The notes below the pieces were generated by a model. It saw only the letters and a list, made by a program, of their open reading frames with translations. It was not told the origin of the DNA and ran no database searches. Made by a program: the position numbers and the translations under genes. A DNA stretch of 64,000 bases from JBCCFW01 sp039029535 (GTDB lineage Bacteria; Acidobacteriota; JBCCFW01), in contig JBCCFW010000010.1 of assembly GCA_039029535.1 (NCBI GenBank), forward strand, positions 1 through 64,000. Direction: 5' to 3'. Shown piece by piece: positions 19,710 to 26,946 of this stretch; position 1 is the first letter of the stretch, and the number at the start of each line of letters is the position of its first letter.

Positions 19710-21386
19710 TCATCGCTCTTGAGTGGTCTCGAGGAGAAGACGCAGTCGATCCCGCCAGGCCTCGGCCTCACCATCGCGGCCGAGAGCCCGATGGAGCGCG
19801 GCGAGTCGCAGGTGCGTCTCCGGATTGAAAGGGTTCACCTCCCGCGACATCAGGAGATGCCGGCACGCGACGTGACGATGAGCCCGAGCCGCTTCCGGTC
19901 GACCGGCCGCCTCCTCGGCGCTCGCCAGCCGCGACGCGATCTCCCCGAGGTTGTCGAGGGTGACGGCGCTCTCGGGGTGGTGCGTCAGCGTCTCTTCGAG
20001 GACCCCTCGTGCCTCCTCGAGCTGACCCTCCTGGATCATCGCGAGCACCTTGCGGTTCTGAACCAGCGGCTCGGACTGACCGAGGCGGTCCAAGGCCTTG
20101 TCGTACTCGATCACCGCCGCCTCGTGATGGCCCCGCCCCTTGAGACGGTCGCCGAGGACCGTGAAGTCGCGTGCCTTGCGATCCTCGATGCTGCGTGTCT
20201 CTTCTTCGGGGCTGCGCACGCCATCGCCCTCGTCGACGAACTCACGACCCGAACCTTCCTCGTCGAGGGTCGTGAGACCGGGGATGCGGTGGAGGTCGAG
20301 GCGACCGGCGCGCTCGCGCGTCCACTCTTCGAAGGCGGGCAGCCGCAGGCCGGTGGTCACCTCGAAGGCGCGATCGATGTCGCCGTCGTGGATGAGCACG
20401 GCATCGATCAGGTCGCGCAGCGAGAGACTCCCAGGCCCGCCGCCCCCGGGCGGTTCGTGTCGGAGGCCGTCGATGGCCACCGCCACCTCGGCGAAGGCGA
20501 GGCTCACCAGCGCACCGGAGGGCAGCTTGGCCATGGACGGGTGCATCTGCTCGAAGCTCACCCAGATGTCGCGCTCGACTCCCTCGGCGAGCGTCGAGGC
20601 CAGGCGGGGATCCAGCGCAGGGCGCGGCTCGTCACGCCAGTACGACTCGAGGACCTTGGCCAGCCCCTCGTGCAACCACACCGGAACGGCGTCGCGACCG
20701 ATGTGGTACACGCAGTGATGGACGTACTCGTGACAGAGAGTGTCGAGCCAGCCGTAGCCTCGAGAGAGCACCCCCGGTGAGACCACCATGATCCGGTTGT
20801 AATGACAGATGGCGATGGTGCCCGAGGTCTCGACCTCTTCCCGCGTCAGGCTCGAGGCGGCGATGAAGGAGCGTCGGTCCGGATAGATCTCGACGACCAC
20901 CGGACGCTCCGGGCAGTAGCCCAGCTCGCGCTCCATCGCACGACCCGCGGCCAGCAAGGTGGTCAATGCCGGCTCGACGAGGATGCGGTCCTTCTCGGTG
21001 ACGCGGAGGATGAAGTCGTCGATGCGGTGCTCTTCGAAGGAGTCCCACAGCTCGCGTCGTTCGGTGAGGTAGGCGACGAAGCGCGACGCCTGCTGAAGGT
21101 CCTCGTCCACGGTCGCGGTCTCGACCGCTTGCTCCGCGTAGCGCGTGGCCAGCGGGTAGTCGGCCTCGTGAAAGGCCACGCGTGCCGAGGACAGCCACGA
21201 CTCGCTGCGCTCGGGGTGATCGCGTCGCAGACGGCTCGTCCGCCAGGACGCGGCGATGACGTCCCAGGCTCGGAGGTCGTCCTCGATGGCCAGGAGCTCC
21301 TGACCGAGGTCGACCTCCGCCTGCACCGGAAACGAGAGCAGGGTGCAAGCGAGAGCGACGGTGATCGCGACGACCGACGCCTTCAC
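19710..21386 (-). CDS. Exported peptidase-MA-like metallopeptidase with TPRs
   Basis: 558 residues. A signal peptide (cleavage near 23) is followed by TPR-like helices (30-110), a gluzincin core and C-terminal TPRs (about 400-550: A-A-V-I-E-Y-D-K-A-L, S-A-V-T-L-D-N-L-G-E-I). The zinc site is visible as H-E-Y-V-H (His219, Glu220, His223) with the third ligand probably Glu240 in W-L-H-E-G-L-A, the typical peptidase-MA family arrangement. It lies inside the MoxR/BatA operon: its GTG start overlaps the DUF4175 stop as GTGA, and MoxR starts 46 bases after its stop. A periplasmic processing role for envelope substrates is likely (inference). Confidence 0.87.
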   Translation of the reverse strand: MKASVVAITVALACTLLSFPVQAEVDLGQELLAIEDDLRAWDVIAASWRTSRLRRDHPERSESWLSSARVAFHEADYPLATRYAEQAVETATVDEDLQQASRFVAYLTERRELWDSFEEHRIDDFILRVTEKDRILVEPALTTLLAAGRAMERELGYCPERPVVVEIYPDRRSFIAASSLTREEVETSGTIAICHYNRIMVVSPGVLSRGYGWLDTLCHEYVHHCVYHIGRDAVPVWLHEGLAKVLESYWRDEPRPALDPRLASTLAEGVERDIWVSFEQMHPSMAKLPSGALVSLAFAEVAVAIDGLRHEPPGGGGPGSLSLRDLIDAVLIHDGDIDRAFEVTTGLRLPAFEEWTRERAGRLDLHRIPGLTTLDEEGSGREFVDEGDGVRSPEEETRSIEDRKARDFTVLGDRLKGRGHHEAAVIEYDKALDRLGQSEPLVQNRKVLAMIQEGQLEEARGVLEETLTHHPESAVTLDNLGEIASRLASAEEAAGRPEAARAHRHVACRHLLMSREVNPFNPETHLRLAALHRALGRDGEAEAWRDRLRLLLETTQER

Positions 21387-24300
21387 TCGACCAGCCTCCG
21401 GTAGTACTCACGCACCGCAGCCTGATACTCCGTCGAAGCCGACGACTCGCGCATGGCGGCGAGGATCTCCTCGCGGAAGGCCTCGGGAACCCGGTAGTCC
21501 TCGGCGTCCGGGATCTCGACGTCCTCGTTGCGCGGGTCGCCACGTCGGCCTTCCTGACCCTGACGTCGCGACGGACGCTGACGTCGTCCCGGAGAGAGCT
21601 GCTCGGCGGCCTCCTCGAGCCGTGACAGGGCCTCGCCCTGAGACTCGGAGGCCTCACCCGGTCGTCCCTGGCCGAGCTCTTCGGAAGCAGAGCGCGCGTG
21701 GTCGGCGGCTTCTTGCACGGCCTGACCCATCTCCTCCTGAAGGAAGGCCGCACCGGCACCGAGCTCGGCGAGACGCTGGGCCAGCTCCGACATCCGCTGC
21801 GAGAGCTCGCCCTGCTCGCCGGCCATCTGCTGCATCTGTTCACGTTCGCCGTCGGTCATCGCCTGCGAGGCCGCTTGCTGCGACTGCTGTCGGAGCTGTT
21901 CGAGCAGGTCGAGGATCTCGGCGACGCGGGCCTGTGCGCTGCGGAACGGGATCGCCTCGTCTTCCAGCGTGCCCCGGCGCAGGCCGCTGCCGAGGACGTC
22001 GAGGCCATCGAAGGAACGACGCGCTGCCTGCTCGGACGAGCCGGCGTCGCGATCGGCGAGGGACTGCTGCAGGCGTCCGAGTTGCTGACGCACTTGCTGC
22101 GAGAAGTTCATCAGACGCTCGACGTCGAGCTCGAAGTGGAGCAGCTCACGTCGGACCTCGGCGAGCCGACGTTCGATCCGCGCCTGCTCCCGACGCAGCC
22201 CCGCGACCTCACGCCAGCGGCGGTCGAGCTCCTCGCGCTCGTCCAAGAGCGAGAAGAAACCGAGCACGAGCCCGGACTCACCGACGCCCTCGTCTCCCTC
22301 GGCATGCAGGGCGACCGCTTCCTCGGCCAGGGCGATCATCTCCTGGTAAAGCTCGTCGAGACGCTGACGGTCTTCCTCGCCGAGCCGCTCGCTGGCCGAG
22401 TCGCGGAGCTGATTGGTGCGATCGCGCAGGTCGGCCTGACGCTGGCGGAGTTGGTTGAGCTCTCGTTGGAGCCGTTCGACCTCCGCGGCCAGCTCGGGGT
22501 CACCGAGCCGCGCCCGCTGACTCAGCGAGTCGAGCGCGTCGCTCATCTCGGCGGCCATCCGGGCCATGCGGTCGAGCTCCGCCTGGGCGTCGTCGCGACG
22601 ACCCTCCTGCAGCGCCTGCTGAAGCTCCTGGAGCGCGTCGCGGGCTTCCTCACGCGCCTGCTCGAGATGCTGCGCCGACTGCGACGAGCTCGGGTCGGTC
22701 TCGGCCAGCTCGGCGGCGAGCTCGGCCATGCGATCCATCTCGGCGGCCAGCGCCTCCCGCAGCGCCTCGACCTCGTCCTCGCTCGCCTGCGCATCGAGGG
22801 CTTCCTGCATGGCGGCGACGAGGTCCATGAGCTCGGCAGCGGTGTCGCTCGCACGCAGGGCCGCCCGACGGTCCGCCCACATGTCGAAGAAGAGAACGTC
22901 GCGCTCGATCTCCTCGACCTCGTCGCGGTGGAGCGTGTCGAGCAGGTCACGAGCCTCGACGTTCGGACCGGTCGCCGCGAGCTGGCGGATGCCGAGACGT
23001 CGGCGTCGCTGTCTCAGATCGAGGAGCTGCTCGCGCATGTCCTCCAGCGCAGAGACCGCCGCCGCGTCTTCTTCGAGACCGGACGAGAGCGCCTCCAACA
23101 CGCCCGGGAAGAGCTGGAGCGTGAAGGAGATGCGCTCGTCGAAGTCCTCGGTGGCTCGCACCAGCGCCGGTCGGTCGGGGAGACGCTCGGGATGCGAGAC
23201 CAGGTGGTTGCCCAGCAGGTCGAGGAGGACCTCGGCCAGCTCCTCCTGGCTGCGGTCGAGCTCCTCGATGACCTCGTCGGGCGAGCGGAGGGTCACGCGG
23301 ACCCGACGGGACTCGCTCCAGCGGTCGTCTTCCGTCGGCTCGGCGTCGCGGGCCGTGACCGAGAGCCAGGCCGACTCGCCGGGGTAGAGACCGAGCTTGC
23401 GGACGGGCAGCCGACGGGAGCCGAGAACGCGGCGGCGGGGCGGGCTCACCTCCTGCAGGGTGTCCTTCCGGAAGTCCGGCGTGTCGGCCTCGCCACCGTC
23501 TCGATGGAGCAACCAGGCCACCTCGGCCACGCCGTGGTCGTCGCTGGCCTCGTAGAGGAGCTCGATCTCGTCGTCTTCGTCGAGGATGACGTCGGAGCTC
23601 GGCGCGCGAAGCCGGACGCGAGGCTTCTCGTCGGCCTGCGCCTTGATCACGTGCACGGGCGGGTCGGGGTGAAGACCGCCGACCTCGCCTTGCAGGTGGA
23701 TGCGGTAGGTCCCGTCCTCCACCAGGACCAAGCTGCCGGTCGCGGCGCGCTCCGCGACCTCCATGTCCTGCGGGCCGATTCCGCTCACCTCGAGCCAGGC
23801 TCGGTCCAGGTTCTGGTCGGCCTCGAGCTTCAGCCGAACGTGAGTGCCTGCTGGCGCGACGAGGTCGCCGCTGCCCAGCTCGGTCCGGGGCGGGAGCTGC
23901 AAGTAGGCCGGATAGACGTAGGTCGCCTCGACACCGGCATGGGAGGCCGCGGCGAGGGTGGCCGGCGCGGGTCCGAAGAGGAGGAGCGACCGAGCGCGCG
24001 GCAGGAAGACGACGATGAGCGCGGTCAGCGCCAGCGCCACGGCCAGGCCCCGGACCGGCAGGCTGGGCCACGCCTCGGCTGCCGGAGCGCCTGGTGCCAG
24101 ACCGCGGAGCCGAGTGGCGGTGTTCTCCACGTGGGCCTGGGCGAAGGCCGCCGAGCCCGTTCGCGGGCCTTCACCCTCGGCCAGACCTTCAGAGAACTCG
24201 ACCGCGTCGGCGACGGCTCCCCCGAGGGCCGGCCGCCGGCGGCGAAGCCAAGCAGCCGTCGCCGCCGGTCCCGTCGGCACGAAGAGCACCGCCGCGAGGC

Positions 24301-24547
24301 CCACCACGGCCGCGATGGCGACCGAAGCGAGAGCCAGGAGGATCCAGGTCCGCAGGCCGGGCCAGGCGAGGAGGAGAAGGAGACCCAGGCCCAGGATGAT
24401 CGAGAGCAGGGTCAGCCCACGCACCGCCCGCAGCAGGAAGAGACGGCGGCGGCGTGCCTGCGCAGCGCGGCGCAAGAAGTTGAAGATGCTGAGCGCTGAC
24501 CCGGGCAAGCTCTTTTCCTGAACCAGGGGACGGTCACGCCACGTCAC
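21383..24547 (-). CDS. DUF4175-like giant coiled-coil membrane protein
   Basis: About 1054 residues if GTG 24547 is the start. The open frame extends to 24823, but that stretch looks non-coding and the initiation signal at 24547 is weak, so the N-terminus is uncertain. Two or three membrane segments lie near residues 30-80 (L-L-S-I-I-L-G-L-G-L-L-L-L-L-A). Ig-like periplasmic sandwiches follow (to about 430), then a 550-residue Glu/Gln/Arg/Leu-rich coiled coil with heptad periodicity. The architecture matches DUF4175-type proteins found next to BatA and MoxR operons. The C-terminus is Gln/Gly/Arg-rich with acidic patches. It is the first gene of the operon and is presumably a structural scaffold. 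Confidence 0.82.
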   Translation of the reverse strand: MTWRDRPLVQEKSLPGSALSIFNFLRRAAQARRRRLFLLRAVRGLTLLSIILGLGLLLLLAWPGLRTWILLALASVAIAAVVGLAAVLFVPTGPAATAAWLRRRRPALGGAVADAVEFSEGLAEGEGPRTGSAAFAQAHVENTATRLRGLAPGAPAAEAWPSLPVRGLAVALALTALIVVFLPRARSLLLFGPAPATLAAASHAGVEATYVYPAYLQLPPRTELGSGDLVAPAGTHVRLKLEADQNLDRAWLEVSGIGPQDMEVAERAATGSLVLVEDGTYRIHLQGEVGGLHPDPPVHVIKAQADEKPRVRLRAPSSDVILDEDDEIELLYEASDDHGVAEVAWLLHRDGGEADTPDFRKDTLQEVSPPRRRVLGSRRLPVRKLGLYPGESAWLSVTARDAEPTEDDRWSESRRVRVTLRSPDEVIEELDRSQEELAEVLLDLLGNHLVSHPERLPDRPALVRATEDFDERISFTLQLFPGVLEALSSGLEEDAAAVSALEDMREQLLDLRQRRRRLGIRQLAATGPNVEARDLLDTLHRDEVEEIERDVLFFDMWADRRAALRASDTAAELMDLVAAMQEALDAQASEDEVEALREALAAEMDRMAELAAELAETDPSSSQSAQHLEQAREEARDALQELQQALQEGRRDDAQAELDRMARMAAEMSDALDSLSQRARLGDPELAAEVERLQRELNQLRQRQADLRDRTNQLRDSASERLGEEDRQRLDELYQEMIALAEEAVALHAEGDEGVGESGLVLGFFSLLDEREELDRRWREVAGLRREQARIERRLAEVRRELLHFELDVERLMNFSQQVRQQLGRLQQSLADRDAGSSEQAARRSFDGLDVLGSGLRRGTLEDEAIPFRSAQARVAEILDLLEQLRQQSQQAASQAMTDGEREQMQQMAGEQGELSQRMSELAQRLAELGAGAAFLQEEMGQAVQEAADHARSASEELGQGRPGEASESQGEALSRLEEAAEQLSPGRRQRPSRRQGQEGRRGDPRNEDVEIPDAEDYRVPEAFREEILAAMRESSASTEYQAAVREYYRRLVE

Positions 24548-24837
24548 CGTCGTTCGTTTTCGCCTGTACGGAACGTCCTCGCCGACCCGTCGGCAAGCAT
24601 GACACGGGGCCCAGGGACGGTCCAGGTGACGCCAGGCAGCCCCTCCAGCAGGTCGTCGACGCCCCCGCCGAGAGGCTCGTCGGAGGGCCTTGCAACCTTT
24701 AACGAAGTCGGCTGGACACCGGATCCCGCCGCCGTGCATGATTCCGGCCCATTCGGCTCCCTGCCGGCATCGACATTGAGAAAAATCTCGCGATCCGGCC
24801 CCCATCGAGCGTGCCCCCCACACCGGAGAACCCCGAG
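24548..24837. promoter_or_regulatory. Divergent promoter region between DUF4175 operon and TSP3 genes
   Basis: 290 bp that should hold promoters for the seven-gene MoxR operon (-) and the TSP3 lipoproteins (+). An A/T-rich patch near 24778-24790 (TTGAGAAAAATCTC, a small inverted repeat) stands out in otherwise GC-rich DNA. I cannot assign -35 and -10 boxes with confidence. Confidence 0.4.
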
Positions 24838-26889
24838 ATGTTCGCCGTCTCTTCCTCCCCTGACTGCTGCCGTCTCGCCCGCCTGATCGGGCTGTTCGGC
24901 GCCACCCTCCTCTTCCTCTTCGCGACCCTCGGTTGCGGCAACGGCTCGAGCAGCAACATCAACTTCAGCGGCCCCGGTGGTCCCGGCCCGAGCGCTGGCG
25001 ACACGGACGGCGACGGCGTGGCCGACGCGGACGACAACTGTCCCAACGATGAGAACGCCAACCAGCTCGACCGTGACACGGACGGCGTGGGCGACGTCTG
25101 CGACAACTGCCTGAACATCCAGAACGCCGACCAGGCGGACGACGACAACGACGGTGTCGGCAACCTCTGTGACAACTGTCCCGACGACGCCAACGCGGGT
25201 CAGGCCAACGGCGACGGCGACATCTTCGGCGACGCCTGCGATCCCTGCCCGACGCTCGACGATGACGATCCGGACGACACCGACCTGGACGGCGTGGGCG
25301 ATGCCTGTGACAACTGCATCAACGACGCCAACGCCGACCAGGCGGACAACGACAACGACGCCGACGCACCCAACGACACCGATGGCGGCGACGCCTGCGA
25401 TGCCGACGACGACAACGACGGCGTGCCCGACGCGACGGACAACTGCCAGTTCGTGGCCAACGTGAGCCAGGACGACACCGACATGGACGGTGAGGGCGAC
25501 GCCTGCGACGGCGACACCGACGGTGACGGCATCCCCGACGGCACGGACCTCTGCCCCGGCCTCAACGACGCCGACAACAGCGACCCGGACGGTGACGGCG
25601 TCGGCACCCCCTGCGACAACTGCCCGATGGACGCCAACGCCGACCAGGCCGACGGCGACGGCGACGACGTGGGTGACGCCTGCGACAACTGCATCGGCGA
25701 CGCCAACATGACGCAGGACAACGCCGACGGCGACACCCACGGCGACGCCTGTGACAACTGCGTCAACGACGACAACGAAGACCAGGCGGACGCCGACACC
25801 GACGACGTCGGCGACGTCTGTGACAACTGCGTCAACGACGCCAACACGAGCCAGGACAACACCGACACCGACATGCTCGGCGACGCCTGCGACAACTGCC
25901 CGAACGACGACAACGACGATCAGGCTGACGCGGACAGCGACGGTGACGGCGACGCCTGCGACACCTGCACCGACGTCGACGACGACGGCTGGGGCGAGAC
26001 CGGCGACACCGGCTGCCCGATGGGTGCCGGCGACAACTGCCCCAACATCGCCAACGCGGGCCAGGACGACCTCGACATGGACGGCGACGGCGACGCCTGT
26101 GACGACGACAACGACGGCGACGGCGTCCCCGACGACATGGACCTCTGCCCCGACCTCGCCACCATGAACAACGACGACTTCGACGGTGACGGCGTGGGCG
26201 ACGACTGCGACAACTGCTCGGAGGTCTCCAACGCCGACCAGGCCGATGGCGACATGGACGACCGTGGCGACGTCTGTGACAACTGCATCGACGACGCCAA
26301 CACCGATCAGATGAACGGCGACGCCGACGCCTTCGGTGACGCCTGCGACAACTGTCCCGCCGACCCGAACCCGACCCAGGCCGACAACGACATGGACGGT
26401 GACGGCGACCTCTGCGACAACGACGACGACAACGACAGTGTCGACGACGGCGTGGACAACTGCCCGAACGACGCCAACGCCGGCCAAGAGGACTCCGACA
26501 TGGACGGCATGGGTGACGCCTGTGACGGCGACGTCGACGGTGACGGCATCGACAACGGCGCGGACAACTGTCCCGATGACGACAACTCCGGTCAGGAAGA
26601 CGCCGACATGGACGGCACGGGTGACGCCTGCGACACCTGCACCGACTTCGACGGCGACGGCTGGGGCGAGGCCGGTGACACCACCTGCCCGATGGGCGCT
26701 CCGGACAACTGTCCCGACGACGCCAACGCCGATCAGGCCAACCTCGACGGTGACATCGTCGGTGACGTCTGCGACGTCGACGACGACAACGACGGCGTGC
26801 CGGACGACACCGACAACTGCCCGCGAGTTGCCAACCCCGACCAGACCGACACGGACGGGGACGGCGAAGGCGACGCCTGCGAAGCCTGA
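24838..26889 (+). CDS. TSP3-repeat calcium-binding lipoprotein
   Basis: 683 residues from ATG 24838, chosen because GGAG lies nine bases upstream; an upstream GTG at 24811 is less likely. A long signal peptide ends in lipobox T-L-G-C, followed by a Gly/Ser linker. The remaining 620 residues are almost entirely thrombospondin type 3 repeats, about 23 units by my count, each with D-N-C-P ... N-x-D-Q-x-D-x-D-x-D-G-x-G-D-x-C-D. The alternating Asp ladders bind calcium, and regularly spaced Cys pairs make disulfides in this family. The protein is therefore a rigid, strongly acidic, surface-anchored rod. There is no catalytic domain. It is followed after 57 bases by a longer paralogue. Confidence 0.92.
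   Translation: MFAVSSSPDCCRLARLIGLFGATLLFLFATLGCGNGSSSNINFSGPGGPGPSAGDTDGDGVADADDNCPNDENANQLDRDTDGVGDVCDNCLNIQNADQADDDNDGVGNLCDNCPDDANAGQANGDGDIFGDACDPCPTLDDDDPDDTDLDGVGDACDNCINDANADQADNDNDADAPNDTDGGDACDADDDNDGVPDATDNCQFVANVSQDDTDMDGEGDACDGDTDGDGIPDGTDLCPGLNDADNSDPDGDGVGTPCDNCPMDANADQADGDGDDVGDACDNCIGDANMTQDNADGDTHGDACDNCVNDDNEDQADADTDDVGDVCDNCVNDANTSQDNTDTDMLGDACDNCPNDDNDDQADADSDGDGDACDTCTDVDDDGWGETGDTGCPMGAGDNCPNIANAGQDDLDMDGDGDACDDDNDGDGVPDDMDLCPDLATMNNDDFDGDGVGDDCDNCSEVSNADQADGDMDDRGDVCDNCIDDANTDQMNGDADAFGDACDNCPADPNPTQADNDMDGDGDLCDNDDDNDSVDDGVDNCPNDANAGQEDSDMDGMGDACDGDVDGDGIDNGADNCPDDDNSGQEDADMDGTGDACDTCTDFDGDGWGEAGDTTCPMGAPDNCPDDANADQANLDGDIVGDVCDVDDDNDGVPDDTDNCPRVANPDQTDTDGDGEGDACEA
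25001..26883 (+). repeat. DNA-level tandem repeat array encoding TSP3 units
   Basis: The coding sequence is a run of imperfect repeats dominated by GAC, GAC-AAC-TGC and GGC-GAC-GCC-TGC blocks. Units are about 60-110 bases and diverged, so they are in-frame protein repeats rather than recent identical duplications. Such sequence invites slippage, assembly collapse and false antisense reading frames. Confidence 0.85.
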
Positions 26890-26900
26890 TCCCCCATCCA

Positions 26901-26928
26901 GAGCGACCCGGTCGGCACCGGGTCGCTC
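26901..26928 (+). terminator. 12-bp perfect hairpin between the two TSP3 genes
   Basis: GAGCGACCCGGT and its exact complement flank a CGGC loop. It starts 11 bases after the first TSP3 stop and ends six bases before the AGGAG site of the next gene. No T-run follows. It may attenuate read-through, stabilise the upstream mRNA or separate expression levels of the pair. Confidence 0.5.
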
Positions 26929-26946
26929 TCGTCCAGGAGCGACGCC

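Noticed and set aside
21698..24499. 933-codon plus-strand frame over the DUF4175-like gene
   Set aside because: Shadow of the coiled-coil gene; Leu/Glu/His-rich without fold motifs and with no ribosome site.
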